Source: Ochrobactrum sp. CM-21-5 (lineage in GTDB: Bacteria > Pseudomonadota > Alphaproteobacteria > Rhizobiales > Rhizobiaceae). From it: 64,000 nucleotides of DNA. Below the pieces are notes generated by a model, which searched no databases, was not told where the DNA came from, and saw only the letters and a program-made list of their open reading frames with translations. This document shows, one piece after another, positions 1 through 8,993 of the stretch. How positions within the stretch are numbered: the first letter of the stretch is position 1; every line of letters begins with the position of its first letter. Both the position numbers and the translations under genes were made by a program. The DNA lies in the NCBI RefSeq assembly GCF_014253075.1, contig NZ_JACLZJ010000005.1, forward strand, positions 221,545 to 285,544. The letters are read 5' to 3'.

Positions 1-313
1 GGTTCGGTTCCTGGCGTTCAGCCAACTGCCGCTCAACCACCATCTGTGTCGCAATACCGGCATGGTCCATACCCGGCTGCCAGAGCACGTTCTTGCCGCG
101 CATCCGCTCAAAGCGCACCATGATGTCCTGGATCGTATTATTGAGCGCATGGCCCATATGTAGCGATCCGGTGACATTCGGCGGAGGGATGACGACAGCA
201 AAAGGATCAGCGCCGGGCTCGGCCCCTGCTCCCGCCTTGAACGCGCCCGCTTCGTCCCAGCGTTCGGCGATTTTCGGCTCTATAGCCGCGGCGTCATAGG
301 TCTTCTCAAGCAT
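1..313 (-). CDS. valS: Valine--tRNA ligase, N-terminal 104 residues (3' end outside window)
   Basis: Class I aminoacyl-tRNA synthetase that charges tRNA-Val in the cytoplasm. The visible part runs from the ATG at 313 to the window edge. It carries the class I signature [13 protein letters not shown] at about residues 43-55, where HMGH (52-55) is the HIGH-type ATP-binding motif, followed by the typical valS stretch MDHAGIATQ near residue 87. The KMSKS half of the catalytic site, the editing domain and the C-terminal coiled coil lie outside the window. The family is about 900 residues, so only about a tenth is seen. The gene upstream on this strand is popZ, separated by 168 bases that include a hairpin. 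Confidence 0.97.
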   Translation of the reverse strand, partial: MLEKTYDAAAIEPKIAERWDEAGAFKAGAGAEPGADPFAVVIPPPNVTGSLHMGHALNNTIQDIMVRFERMRGKNVLWQPGMDHAGIATQMVVERQLAERQEPN

Positions 314-428
314 GGAATTATCCGGTTTTTATGCGCAATGAAAGGATTGAGGGCTCAATAGCAACTAACGTGTAATAAATCACTTTAAAAGTGATCACCA
401 TATCATGTCGGCCATCTTCAAACAGGAA

Positions 429-451
429 GCCCGCCTGTAAAACAGACGGGC
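429..451 (-). terminator. Hairpin downstream of popZ
   Basis: GCCCG-C-CTG / CAG-A-CGGGC inverted repeat with a loop of about five bases, just past the popZ stop codon. The U-rich tail on the minus strand is weak (CTTCCTGTTTG), so termination is probable but not certain. It separates popZ from valS. Confidence 0.5.
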
Positions 452-481
452 GACACATTGAGAATGCGTTTGAACCGTTGC

Positions 482-1291
482 TTACCGCTCGCCACGCACG
501 ACGCGTTCGATCTCCTCGCGAACAAGCCTCTCGACCAAAACCGGCAGATTGTTGTCGAGCCAGTCTTGCAGCATCGGGCGCAGAAGTTCCTCTGCAATAT
601 CATCGAAAGAGCGGCGCGGTTCAGCGCGCACAGCATGATTCAAATCCTGGAATGAAGCCGCCACCTGACGTTCCGCGACCTCGGATAGAATATGCGCTGT
701 CTCCTGTTCTTTTTCAACAGAGTCAACGACGGGCTGGCCCAGCGGCGCATGCGGCAGTGGCGGTTCTGCTTCTGTTGTGCCTTCTGCTTCCGGATCAAGA
801 ATCACATCAACGGCTTCAGCAATGCCAGCTTCGACCGAACGATCAACCGCTTCCATTACTACCTGATGATCCGCCTCAACGGCATCATTGTCAGTTTGTG
901 CCGAAGAAAATTCCGCTGCACCGCGCCGATCATCATTCTGGGCATCCAGAATAATCTCGTCTTCGTCATCCGATATCGTTTCAAATGCGGAAGAATCCAC
1001 ATTTTGCTCGCTTATGGCACCACGCAAAACCGGTTCATCCGCAAAAACGTTCCGCATCATGGAAGGCTTCTCAACGGATATTGCTGCCTTTGGCGGCTCC
1101 TGGGATTGAAGTTCGGAAGATTTCTGAACTGATGTCGGTCGGGCGAAAGCTGCAACCTCGCCGCGCACCGGAAAACCATCCGCCTCCTGGGACGGATGAC
1201 GGGCCACATCGCTGTCTTCAATAATCCGACGGATGGAAGCGAGTATTTCTTCCATAGACGGTTCACGTGCTGCGCTGGATGTCTGTGCCAT
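482..1291 (-). CDS. popZ: PopZ-type polar organizing protein (DUF2497 family)
   Basis: 269 residues. The N-terminus has the conserved amphipathic element MEEILASIRRIIEDSD (about residues 13-28), followed by a long acidic, low-complexity middle (about 30-200) and a conserved C-terminal helical block (about 225-269) with DIAEELLRPMLQDWLDNNLP and VREEIERVV. In Caulobacter and Agrobacterium, PopZ self-assembles at the pole through this C-terminal region and anchors ParB-parS and cell-cycle factors; the acidic linker and N-terminal helix recruit clients. The assignment rests on the domain order and both end motifs. The start codon at 1291 lies 8 bases after GGA. Upstream are three GANTC sites (1338, 1378, 1451). 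The TolC-family gene lies upstream on the same strand, separated by a terminator. Confidence 0.9.
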   Translation of the reverse strand: MAQTSSAAREPSMEEILASIRRIIEDSDVARHPSQEADGFPVRGEVAAFARPTSVQKSSELQSQEPPKAAISVEKPSMMRNVFADEPVLRGAISEQNVDSSAFETISDDEDEIILDAQNDDRRGAAEFSSAQTDNDAVEADHQVVMEAVDRSVEAGIAEAVDVILDPEAEGTTEAEPPLPHAPLGQPVVDSVEKEQETAHILSEVAERQVAASFQDLNHAVRAEPRRSFDDIAEELLRPMLQDWLDNNLPVLVERLVREEIERVVRGER

Positions 1292-1465
1292 GGCTGTCCG
1301 TTTTTCCCGTGTCGTGACACCGCCTGCAAACGGCGGAGAATCAATGAATTAAGGGTACCGGACCTTCCACACTTTGAGAATCCCCTCATAAGCCAGCCTG
1401 GGCCGAACCCACAGCTTTATGAATTTATTAAGAATTAGATTTCAGCCAACGAATCAGAAAAAGAA

Positions 1466-1488
1466 AACGGCGCCTCCAGTGCGCCGTT
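1466..1488 (-). terminator. Intrinsic terminator of the TolC-family gene
   Basis: AACGGCGC / GCGCCGTT perfect 8-bp stem with a 7-base loop, followed on the minus strand by a T-rich stretch (TTTTCTTTTTC). It lies 25 bases past the stop codon of the outer-membrane protein gene and upstream of popZ. Confidence 0.8.
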
Positions 1489-1512
1489 CAACTTGTCTTC
1501 GTGCAAGAATAT

Positions 1513-2883
1513 TCAGCGCCCATCTGGCGTGCGCAAACCGAACCACTTGTCCTTAACAGCTTCATAGTGCTCTTCCGGCTTATGCTCGGCAACCTGAAGT
1601 CCCATCTGCTTTGCGGTCATGCGTCCTGTCGCATTGAGCAATGCATAACTGGCAACGATGACATCATGCTCCGATTGGACTAATGCCACCTGAGTCTTGA
1701 TAAGTTCGTTCTGCGCAGTCAACACATCAAGCGTCGTGCGCTGCCCCACTTTACGTTCTTCGATGACACCGTCGAGCGCCAGCTGAGCGGCAGAAATACC
1801 GTCACGGTTTGCCTTGACCGAAGCGCGTGCAGCTTCGAGCTGGGACCACGCCGAACCGATGGCCTGACGAACCTGATCGCGGACCACATCAACTTCGATA
1901 CGGGCCTGCCCCAGCTGCTCCTTCGACTGACGGACCTGGGCGGACGAGCGGCCGCCCGTGTAAATCGGAATGCTGACGCCGACTCCAATCGACGCCGAAT
2001 TACCGTCCCCAATATCGGAACCTGAATAGGTATCCATACGGCTGGCACTTGCGGTCAATCCAACGGAAGGAAGCAACGCGCCCTCTTTGGCTTTTACATT
2101 ATAGCCTGCAGCATTAACTGCATACTGGGTTGCCAGAATGCCCGGATGTTCAGCGGAAGCAAAACTAAAGGCATCATTCGGTGTCCGCGGCAAATTCTTG
2201 GCGGGAGACGCAGCCGAAAGCTTACCAGGCTGAGCGCCAATAACCTGTAAATAGGTTGCTTCCGCCGACTTTACATCCGCACGCGCCGAGTTGAGTTCTG
2301 CAACGGCAGTGGAGCGGCTGGCATCGGCCTGAGCCACGTCCGTACGTGTGCCTTCGCCCACGTCCAGACGCGCACGCGCTGCACGAACTTGCTCGTTCAA
2401 TGCAGCAAGATTGCGTTCGCGAAGCGCGGCAATCTGGCGTGCCTGATAGACGTTCATATAGGCGCTTACGGCTTCATAAAGCCTGTTCTGCTCTTCGTTG
2501 CGAAGGTTTTCGCGCTGGGCATAGACTTGCGTTTCAGCGGATGCGACGGTGTTCTTGGTTTGAAATCCATCGAACAGCATCTGGTTCAGCTCGATACCGA
2601 ACGTACCTGTCGTACGATAAGATGTCGTTGCGGTTTTCCCTCGCCCTACATTGTAGGAGCCGGTGATTTGCGGACGATATCCCGACTTGGCGATCGCAAC
2701 GCTTTCATCCGTGACACGAACGCCTGCACGAGCGTAGTTCAGGTTCGCATTGTTCTTGTAGGCTTTGACGAGAGCGCCTGTCAGTGTCTCCGACCAAGCG
2801 GCTTGCCCCCCCAATACGGTGCCAGACAACAATGCAGCTGCCGCTATCAGTCTTTTGCACGTTTTGAACACCGTGTACCTCAT
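1513..2883 (-). CDS. bepC: TolC-family outer membrane efflux protein (BepC-like)
   Basis: 456 residues from the ATG at 2883. A signal peptide is visible: basic start MRYTVFKTCKRL, a hydrophobic core, and likely cleavage around AAWS-E (about residue 32). The mature protein has the two internally repeated OEP halves of TolC, rich in long coiled-coil helices (for example LRERNLAALNEQVRAARAR and the ERKVGQRTTLDVLTAQNEL motif that is diagnostic of type I TolC proteins). It would form the trimeric outer-membrane and periplasmic exit duct for RND pumps and type I secretion; in Brucella, BepC serves BepDE/BepFG. An in-frame start 45 bases upstream would put a non-signal segment before the signal peptide, so 2883 is preferred, although the ribosome binding site is weak. 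Confidence 0.92.
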   Translation of the reverse strand: MRYTVFKTCKRLIAAAALLSGTVLGGQAAWSETLTGALVKAYKNNANLNYARAGVRVTDESVAIAKSGYRPQITGSYNVGRGKTATTSYRTTGTFGIELNQMLFDGFQTKNTVASAETQVYAQRENLRNEEQNRLYEAVSAYMNVYQARQIAALRERNLAALNEQVRAARARLDVGEGTRTDVAQADASRSTAVAELNSARADVKSAEATYLQVIGAQPGKLSAASPAKNLPRTPNDAFSFASAEHPGILATQYAVNAAGYNVKAKEGALLPSVGLTASASRMDTYSGSDIGDGNSASIGVGVSIPIYTGGRSSAQVRQSKEQLGQARIEVDVVRDQVRQAIGSAWSQLEAARASVKANRDGISAAQLALDGVIEERKVGQRTTLDVLTAQNELIKTQVALVQSEHDVIVASYALLNATGRMTAKQMGLQVAEHKPEEHYEAVKDKWFGLRTPDGR

Positions 2884-3025
2884 CTTAGAACAAACGAATC
2901 CAACAATCGAACCGATCAGTTCGGGCAAACCCTAATAACCTGTAAATTCGACCAACTCCATTGCCCCCGCCAGAGCTTTCACAAACAAATTCCACAACGT
3001 TGCAGAATTGTATCATCTCCCAACA

Positions 3026-3694
3026 TTAGAGTTCGAACTGTGGAATACGCTCGAACCCAGGGAGTGGCTTGACCGCCGTATTGAATACCGTACGACCAGA
3101 TGCAACACCGCCTTCTTTCACATAAATGCGCGCAATACCGGCATTTCCACGACCTTCGACAACGACCAGACGTCCGCCTTCCTTGAGCTGCTTGAACAGA
3201 CTTTCCGGAACGAAATCCACGGCACCTTCTATCAGAACGACGTCATAAGGCGCTTCTGAAGGGTAACCTTCATGCAAATCACCTGAAACAATCACAACAT
3301 TGTCATAACCCAACTCATTGAGGCGGGCTGTCGCTACAGCAGCCAGATTGGAATCACTTTCCAAGCCGATGACCGATCCAGCGAGTTTCGATAGAATTGC
3401 AGAGGAATAGCCGGTTGCGCAACCTACATCGAGCACAACGTCATTCTTATTGACGCGCGCGAGTTGCACGAGCTTGGCAAAAGGAGACGGCTCCATAAGA
3501 TAACGAGGAGCAGTTCCTTCACTGTCTAGCCGGTGATCTTCATCGATATAGGCCAACACCTGACGGGCAGCCGGTACAAAAGCCTCGCGCGGAACGGTCA
3601 GGAATGCATCGATAACTCCCAGATCGGTTACATCCGTCGTACGGATCTGGTTATCGACCATCTTTGTGCGAAGATCCTGGAAATCGGCTACCAT
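3026..3694 (-). CDS. pcm: Protein-L-isoaspartate O-methyltransferase family protein
   Basis: 222 residues from the ATG at 3694, which has a good AGGAAGGG site upstream; the open frame extends much further 5' but without family similarity. SAM-binding motif I is VVLDVGCATGYSS (about residues 86-98). The N-terminal MVDNQIRTTDV and the stretch FVPAARQVLAYIDEDHRL are typical of the rhizobial Pcm-like paralogue that sits directly upstream of tolC. The canonical family repairs isoaspartyl residues using S-adenosylmethionine; whether this divergent paralogue does so is not established by sequence. It is 142 bases upstream of the TolC gene on the same strand, so co-transcription is possible. Confidence 0.88.
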   Translation of the reverse strand: MVADFQDLRTKMVDNQIRTTDVTDLGVIDAFLTVPREAFVPAARQVLAYIDEDHRLDSEGTAPRYLMEPSPFAKLVQLARVNKNDVVLDVGCATGYSSAILSKLAGSVIGLESDSNLAAVATARLNELGYDNVVIVSGDLHEGYPSEAPYDVVLIEGAVDFVPESLFKQLKEGGRLVVVEGRGNAGIARIYVKEGGVASGRTVFNTAVKPLPGFERIPQFEL

Positions 3695-3932
3695 AGCCCT
3701 AAACCCTTCCTTATCGCTATTAAGCGATGTTTTATGCCAACTGCTACCATAACAGTAGAAAACTGAATACTGAACTTCCGGCAAAACCGGCATTCGTAAG
3801 AGTATCGCGCCGTCACAGCACCATAAACGAGATTTGCCGTTGGTGTGGCAAAAATCGCGGCCCCAGTCAATGAAACACAGCATCTGCGGCTCATACTCAC
3901 GAGAGCCGCTATCTGACACCAACTGGTTTTCA

Positions 3933-4213
3933 TCAAAGAAAATGCCGGGGCGCTTTCAGCACTTCGGCAATTACGATGTACGCGTCGACGATACAAGCTT
4001 GAATGAAATCACATCTTCGCGCAGCGACCGCCGGATATCCGGCCGCATCCAACGCCGACAGAATCGATTCCTGTGACGCCTGCCCCTGGAATTCGACTTC
4101 TTTCTTCTCGAGGTCGATTTCAATCAGGCGCTGGAATCCAGCTTGCGCAAGGCAGTAGCAACGCTATTCGCACAGCCGCCGCAGTTCATCTTGGAAACCG
4201 ACAGTTTAATCAT
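3933..4213 (-). pseudogene. Heavy-metal-associated (HMA/CopZ-like) small protein, frameshifted
   Basis: From the ATG at 4213 the frame reads MIKLSVSKMNCGGCANSV and on through KLDSSA, then stops at 4124-4126 after 29 residues. In the next frame the expected continuation follows immediately: IEIDLEKKEVEFQGQAS, then ILSALDAAGYP. Together these give a complete HMA fold (beta-alpha-beta-beta-alpha-beta) with metal ligands CGGC at about residues 11-14. One missing nucleotide near 4124-4130 explains the break. The second frame then runs past the expected end, to a TGA at 3933, so a further change near the 3' end is possible. The family is about 70 residues and acts as a cytosolic Cu(I) or other soft-metal chaperone. 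No metal ATPase is adjacent. A sequencing error cannot be excluded. Confidence 0.75.
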
Positions 4214-4291
4214 CTCGATTCACCCCTTACTGAAATGACAGCAACATGCAGCTTCCCATCGTAGCAAGGTCAACCATAAAATTTAGCCCCT

Positions 4292-4906
4292 TCATGGCGC
4301 CTCGCAAGCTTCGGGAACGCTTTTCTCGAGCGACAACGGCGACTTCGTCAGAGAACCCGTCATAATCTGCAACGGCTTGTACGGTGGCTCTTCCTGCATC
4401 TGCGGGTTGGTGAGGTGAAGCGTATAGCAACCGCTGAACACCTGTTTCTTGCCATTCTCGGTTTCGGCCTCAATGGCGAGTGGCTGACTCCAGTAGATCT
4501 GCCCCGCCCCCGGATCGGGTTCCGATTTGCGCAAAGCCACCTTAACGCTTTTGGTGTTCTCGTACCCTTTCACAAAATTTTTGAAATCCGGTTCGCGCCC
4601 TTCTTCAGAGTAGTAGCCATAGGCGCGCGCATATTCCTTGCGGTTGATTGCATTATAATAAGATTCTATGAGCGCCTGCGGGGTCGAACGATCATCGCGA
4701 TAGTCAGGAACAGTGACACCAGCTCCCGTATCCTGCGTCTGCTCGGATGGCGTCGTCTCCTCTACGGGCTTCTTCGTATCCGACTTTGTTTCGCTTTGCT
4801 TTGGTGTCTCTTTCGGTGCGTCTTGCGCTTGCACACCGGCCGGAGACATCCCAAGAAAGCCTGCTACGGTAGCCAATATCAGAGGTCTGGTCAGATTATT
4901 CGACAT
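4292..4906 (-). CDS. Secreted hypothetical protein with disordered N-terminal region
   Basis: 204 residues, start supported by AGGAAAAG upstream. A signal peptide is evident (MSNNLTRPLILATVAGFLG..., cleavage near VQA-Q, residue 27), followed by a charged, Pro/Thr/Lys-rich linker (about 28-65). A folded domain follows (about 70-204) containing TPQALIESYYNAINRKEYARAYGYY, which looks like the first helix pair of an NTF2-like fold, and a conserved late segment with two cysteines (GCYTLHL and the C-terminal PEACEAP) that could form a disulfide. I do not recognise a named family. The likely location is the periplasm. It stands alone between the HMA remnant and the divergent sufA. Confidence 0.8.
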   Translation of the reverse strand: MSNNLTRPLILATVAGFLGMSPAGVQAQDAPKETPKQSETKSDTKKPVEETTPSEQTQDTGAGVTVPDYRDDRSTPQALIESYYNAINRKEYARAYGYYSEEGREPDFKNFVKGYENTKSVKVALRKSEPDPGAGQIYWSQPLAIEAETENGKKQVFSGCYTLHLTNPQMQEEPPYKPLQIMTGSLTKSPLSLEKSVPEACEAP

Positions 4907-5099
4907 TCGCTTTTCCTCTTCCTAGCAATTCTTGTCTGAAGATAGCCAATTCGCGCTCCCGATTTGGTGTCTTGCAGTAATGATGTTACAACACTAATTA
5001 TAATGAAAACGTGGCAATAGGGCCGGTAAGAAGGCCTTGCTGCAATCAGATTGGATGATTCTTCAGCCACACACCAGCCTGTCACCGGAAGAGATAAAA

Positions 5100-5480
5100 A
5101 TGGGTCGTTTTGCAGTTATGACGCTAACCGAAGCCGCCGCAGAGCGTGTTCGCGAGATCGTCGCGTCGCGGGATGGCGCGCTTGGCATTCGCGTTGGCGT
5201 AAAAAAAGGCGGCTGCGCGGGTATGGAATACACAATCAACCTCGCTACCGAAGCTAAAGCGGGAGATGACGTCATCGAAAAGGACGGCGCGAAAGTCTTC
5301 ATCGCTCCGGAAGCTGTTCTGTTCCTGCTTGGCACCCAGATGGATTTCGAGGTGACGACGCTGCGCACCGGTTTTCTCTTCAACAACCCCAACCAGACCT
5401 CGGCTTGTGGTTGCGGCGAATCTGTTGAGTTGAAGCCCGTTTCACCCGACGATCTTCGCCAGATTCAAGGCGCTGCCTGA
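5100..5480 (+). CDS. sufA: A-type iron-sulfur carrier (HesB/IscA/SufA family)
   Basis: 126 residues. The three invariant cysteines of A-type carriers are at C39 (KKGGCAGMEY) and C103/C105 (SACGCGES), which coordinate the transferred [2Fe-2S] or [4Fe-4S] cluster. The start at 5100 is chosen because GGAAGAG lies at the right distance and the frame upstream has no family similarity. The role is to receive clusters from the Suf scaffold and hand them to apoproteins. No suf core genes are nearby. The TfoX-domain gene follows after 24 bases with its own strong ribosome binding site, so the two are probably co-transcribed. Confidence 0.93.
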   Translation: MGRFAVMTLTEAAAERVREIVASRDGALGIRVGVKKGGCAGMEYTINLATEAKAGDDVIEKDGAKVFIAPEAVLFLLGTQMDFEVTTLRTGFLFNNPNQTSACGCGESVELKPVSPDDLRQIQGAA

Positions 5481-5504
5481 GCTCATTCTCACGAGGAAGG
5501 CGCA

Positions 5505-5837
5505 ATGGATGACGAAACACTGCGTGACCTGCTCGGTAGCCTCGGCCCTGTTAGCATACGGCGCATGTTTGGCGGTAAAGGCATCTATCATCAGGGCGTG
5601 ATCTTTGCGCTTGTCGTTCGCGACGAGCTCCTTTTCAAGGCTGATAACGAGTCAATACCGCAGTTTATTGCTGCCGGGTCAACGCAATGGACCTACACCG
5701 GACGCAAAGGCGGCAAGCTCGTTGCGATGCCCTATTGGCATGTCCCCGATGAGGCCTTTGACGATCCTGACATTATGGCTGACTGGGTACGTGTTGCCTT
5801 TGCGGCAGCCCTGCGCGCGAGCAAATCTGTGCCTTAA
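5505..5837 (+). CDS. TfoX/Sxy N-terminal domain protein
   Basis: 110 residues forming a single TfoX N-terminal domain: LGPVSIRRMFGGKGIYHQGVIFALV near the start and a later YWHVPDEAFDD segment are family hallmarks. In gammaproteobacteria the full-length TfoX/Sxy governs competence, but the free N-terminal domain found in alphaproteobacteria has no established role, so no competence function should be inferred. AGGAAGG precedes the ATG. It lies 24 bases behind sufA, probably in one transcript. Confidence 0.88.
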   Translation: MDDETLRDLLGSLGPVSIRRMFGGKGIYHQGVIFALVVRDELLFKADNESIPQFIAAGSTQWTYTGRKGGKLVAMPYWHVPDEAFDDPDIMADWVRVAFAAALRASKSVP

Positions 5838-5935
5838 GCGCCTAACTGATTGAATCAGAACGCGTCTAACTGTTTATTTTAACGCACTCCGAAAGCAGCG
5901 TCGGCATTTTTCTGGATGCTTTCCAAAAGGAAATC

Positions 5936-5958
5936 GGCCCCGAATGTCATTCGAGGCC
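5936..5958 (-). terminator. Terminator-like hairpin between TfoX gene and helicase gene
   Basis: Near-perfect stem GGCC-CCGAATG / CATTCGA-GGCC with a very short loop, lying 28 bases past the helicase stop codon. The minus-strand tail GATTTCCTTTT is moderately U-rich, so it most likely ends the helicase transcript and may also stop the converging sufA-tfoX transcript. Confidence 0.55.
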
Positions 5959-5985
5959 AGTTGTAAAGTCATCAAAAGATATCGA

Positions 5986-7452
5986 TCAGATGCCAGTCGG
6001 GATCAACATGAATGCCGGAATTTCCTTACCGAATCCGACAGGCGTAGGACCGTCATCATCGTCCCGATCGCGGCGGCGCCGATGTTGCTGTTCGTGCTGT
6101 GACTTGCCACGTCGCTCTTCGTTGGAAGCCCTGATGGAATCGCGGCGTTCCTTGGCCTCGAATGCTGGTTGCGGCAGCTCGTCTGTTTCAGCAATCTCCA
6201 ACACGTCAGCCTTAACCTTGTCTTTCGCTTTGTCCTTGCCTTTAGCATCCTTTGTTTTACCGCGGGCATTTTTACCCTTGCGCGGCTGATCGTCAGCGTC
6301 CTCCGATGCGGCAAGCGTCGTAAGATCGCCATTGAGCCACTCAATTTTTTCGCCGATCATCGATTCGATTGCAGCTAGATATTTTGTGTCGGCGGATGTG
6401 GCGATCGTAAAAGCCTTACCGGAACGTCCAGCGCGACCCGTCCGACCGATACGGTGAACGTAATCTTCCGCATGGATCGGCACGTCGAAATTAAACACGT
6501 GGCTCACATCAGGAATATCGAGCCCCCGTGCGGCAACATCCGACGCAACCAAAAGTTGCAGCTTGCCGTCCTTGAAGTTCGACAACATTGTCATACGGGC
6601 CCGCTGATCCATGTCACCGTGCAGAGCCCCGGCATTGAATTCATGCCTGGTGAGCGAACGGAAAAGTTCTGAAACATCCTTCTTGCGATTGCAGAAGATA
6701 ATAGCGTTCTTGAGCGTATCGCCTTCCGCGTGGATCAGATCGCGCAGCACAGCCCGCTTGTCCCAATCCTTCTTCGGCGACTTCACCAGACGCTGCGTAA
6801 CGGTCTTGGCGGTTGATGACGCCTTGGCGACTTCGATACGCACCGGAGAGTGCAGAAACTGCTCGGTAAGCTTGGTGATTTCCGGCGGCATGGTCGCCGA
6901 GAAAAACAGCGTTTGCCGGGTAAACGGGATCAATTTGCAGATGCGCTCGATATCCGGGATGAAGCCCATGTCGAGCATACGGTCTGCTTCGTCGATGACA
7001 AGAATCTCCACGCCGGTAAGCAAAAGCTTCCCACGTTCGAAATGATCCAGCAGCCGACCGGGTGTAGCGATCAATACGTCCGCACCACGCTCCAGCTTAC
7101 GCTCCTGTTCATCGAACGATACGCCGCCAATGAGCAGTGCAACGTTAAGCCGATGATTGACGCCGTATTTGACAAAATTCTCTTCGACCTGAGCTGCCAG
7201 TTCGCGTGTCGGCTCCAGAATGAGCGTCCGCGGCATGCGTGCGCGTGCACGACCTTTTTCCAGGAGCGTGAGCATTGGCAGAACGAAAGAAGCCGTCTTG
7301 CCCGTTCCGGTCTGCGCGATGCCAAGCACATCCTTGCGCTCGAGCGCAGGAGGGATGGCTCCTGCCTGAATAGGGGTCGGAGCGGTGTATCCCGCTGTCT
7401 CAACAGCAGAGATCACTTTCGGGGAAAGACCGAGTTCAGCAAATGTCGTCAA
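5986..7452 (-). CDS. DEAD-box ATP-dependent RNA helicase (RhlE-like)
   Basis: 488 residues. All helicase motifs are visible: Q motif with TPIQ (about 26-29), AQTGTGKT (46-53), PTRELA (81-86), TPGR (130-133), DEAD (154-157), SAT (185-187), ARGLDIP (308-314) and HRIGRTGR (333-340). A lysine/arginine-rich tail follows (about 385-488; KGKNARGKTKDAKGKDK and a later HRRRRDRDDDD), typical of RhlE-type proteins that use basic tails for RNA tethering. Function: ATP-driven RNA duplex unwinding in ribosome assembly or RNA decay. The start is a TTG at 7452; MTTFAELGLSP matches the usual family N-terminus and no ATG fits better. A leader of up to 249 bases precedes it. Confidence 0.93.
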   Translation of the reverse strand: MTTFAELGLSPKVISAVETAGYTAPTPIQAGAIPPALERKDVLGIAQTGTGKTASFVLPMLTLLEKGRARARMPRTLILEPTRELAAQVEENFVKYGVNHRLNVALLIGGVSFDEQERKLERGADVLIATPGRLLDHFERGKLLLTGVEILVIDEADRMLDMGFIPDIERICKLIPFTRQTLFFSATMPPEITKLTEQFLHSPVRIEVAKASSTAKTVTQRLVKSPKKDWDKRAVLRDLIHAEGDTLKNAIIFCNRKKDVSELFRSLTRHEFNAGALHGDMDQRARMTMLSNFKDGKLQLLVASDVAARGLDIPDVSHVFNFDVPIHAEDYVHRIGRTGRAGRSGKAFTIATSADTKYLAAIESMIGEKIEWLNGDLTTLAASEDADDQPRKGKNARGKTKDAKGKDKAKDKVKADVLEIAETDELPQPAFEAKERRDSIRASNEERRGKSQHEQQHRRRRDRDDDDGPTPVGFGKEIPAFMLIPTGI

Positions 7453-7701
7453 TGGAGGCGCAGCTCTCTGGTTCGGAAATGGTTTCCGCCCATCCTGTCA
7501 TCGCGGCCGCGTCGTCGGGCGCAGGAACCGAGGCAGAAAAGGCGTCTGCAACGCAATAAGCGTCTTCTTGCAGCATCGCCTACGTCCATGACGTGCAAAA
7601 GTCAACCAAAATACCATCGAAAGGTATCAAACTGCTTCACTATTTCTATCTTCTCATTGATTGGAACGATTGAAGCAACGAAATACTAAAATCATGATCA
7701 A

Positions 7702-8475
7702 CTAATGCCTAAATTGTTCTGTGAGAATCCGCTCATCCCAAGAATGATTTTTATCAAATAAAATCGCAACTTGACTGTTGGATGCCTCACGAACCGTGAC
7801 AGATTTGACCGACTTGACCTCATTGTTGTCCGCCACAGCGTTGACGGGCCTCTTTTCCGTCTCCAGTAAGTCCATACGCACGGTAACATGTTTCGGCAAA
7901 AGCGCGCCGCCCCATCGCCGAGGACGGAATGGACTGACCGGCGTAAGCGCCAGAAGCGGCGCTTCAAGAGGAAGAATCGGCCCCTGCGCAGAAAGATTGT
8001 AGGCGGTGGAACCAGCCGGGGTTGCAACCATGACGCCGTCGCAGACAAGCTCCTCGATACGTACCTTTCCATCAATGGTTATACGAACCTTGGCCGCCTG
8101 ATAGGACTGACGGAATAGCGAAACTTCGTTGATAGCCAGTGCTTCAAAAGGTGCGGCATCATCGGTCTCCGCGATCATCAGTAACGGACGGATCGTCTCC
8201 ATCTGTGCCGCCATAATTCGCTCGGGCAGATCGTCGACACTGAATTCGTTCATCAGAAAGCCCACAGAGCCGCGATTCATACCATAGATGGGCTTTCCAT
8301 GATTCATGAAATCGCGCAGAGCCTGCAACATCGTCCCATCACCACCGAGCGCGACGATGATGTCAGCGTCCTCTGCGGTTACATGACCGTACAGTTTTAC
8401 GAGTTCTTTCTGAGCTGCCAGTGATTCTTCAGTCCCAGATGAAAGAAAGTGAAGCGCGAGCGATTTATCTTCCAT
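7702..8475 (-). CDS. nadK: NAD kinase
   Basis: 257 residues from [10 protein letters not shown]. This ATG (8475) is preferred over an upstream one (8508) because it fits the usual length and N-terminus. It carries the diagnostic GGDGTML motif (44-50), the NEVSLFRQ substrate-pocket motif, and the glycine-rich [15 protein letters not shown] segment (about residue 150), which is the NAD-binding conserved region of the family. The enzyme phosphorylates NAD to NADP, supplying NADPH-dependent enzymes such as QueF encoded nearby. It is transcribed toward the helicase gene, with a gap of about 250 bases and no clear terminator. Confidence 0.95.
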   Translation of the reverse strand: MEDKSLALHFLSSGTEESLAAQKELVKLYGHVTAEDADIIVALGGDGTMLQALRDFMNHGKPIYGMNRGSVGFLMNEFSVDDLPERIMAAQMETIRPLLMIAETDDAAPFEALAINEVSLFRQSYQAAKVRITIDGKVRIEELVCDGVMVATPAGSTAYNLSAQGPILPLEAPLLALTPVSPFRPRRWGGALLPKHVTVRMDLLETEKRPVNAVADNNEVKSVKSVTVREASNSQVAILFDKNHSWDERILTEQFRH

Positions 8476-8617
8476 GCTTTTCCGTCTCGGTTCTGGCAAC
8501 ATTGCCACTGTTTCCGCAACGCCTATTGGCTATCATATGCAAAACTCGGTTGCCATGACCTGTTTGCAGTGAATTTTCGTTTTACAGCAGCAACATTTAT
8601 GCTAATCGAGCGCGTGT

Positions 8618-8693
<76 letters not shown>

Positions 8694-8953
8694 GCACATT
8701 GCCAGAACGGTAAATTTATACAATTTTTCAATTAATTAGGTTCGAATTAGGGCTATACTCCCCTCACCTTTTATAAGCACCGGTGCCAATCAAATCGTCG
8801 GAGCGCTGATTCTGCTGCTCCAGCGGCCGTCCTTTTTCCCTGCGCATTCAATCTGACGGCGCTTCGTGACACGAACAAGAGGCAATCCGAGACCTCACCG
8901 TCTGGGGCACATGCTCAAGAATTTGTTGGAATGCTGAATTCATAAATACAAAG
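8694..8953. other. Intergenic region without a recognised gene
   Basis: Stretch between tRNA-Thr and the terminator of the next minus-strand gene. It begins AT-rich, then becomes GC-rich around 8790-8900. I find no open frame with a ribosome binding site, no tRNA-like fold and no clear hairpin-plus-T-run for the tRNA transcript. Confidence 0.5.
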
Positions 8954-8987
8954 AACGCGCCCCGCCTGAACAGACGCAGGGCGCGTT
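8954..8987 (-). terminator. Intrinsic terminator of the Y-X4-D secreted protein gene
   Basis: AACGCGCCC / GGGCGCGTT stem with a loop of about 16 bases that can itself pair partly, six bases past the stop codon. The minus strand continues TTCTTTGTATTT, a U-rich tail. Confidence 0.8.
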
Positions 8988-8993
8988 ATGCGA

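Noticed and set aside
3695..3922. 76-residue N-terminal extension of the PIMT-type methyltransferase
   Set aside because: The downstream ATG at 3694 has a strong ribosome binding site and family-type start; the extension is Cys/Trp-rich and non-conserved in appearance.
6850..7689. 279-residue plus-strand frame opposite the DEAD-box helicase
   Set aside because: Antisense to a clear helicase with all motifs; low-complexity and without neighbour support.
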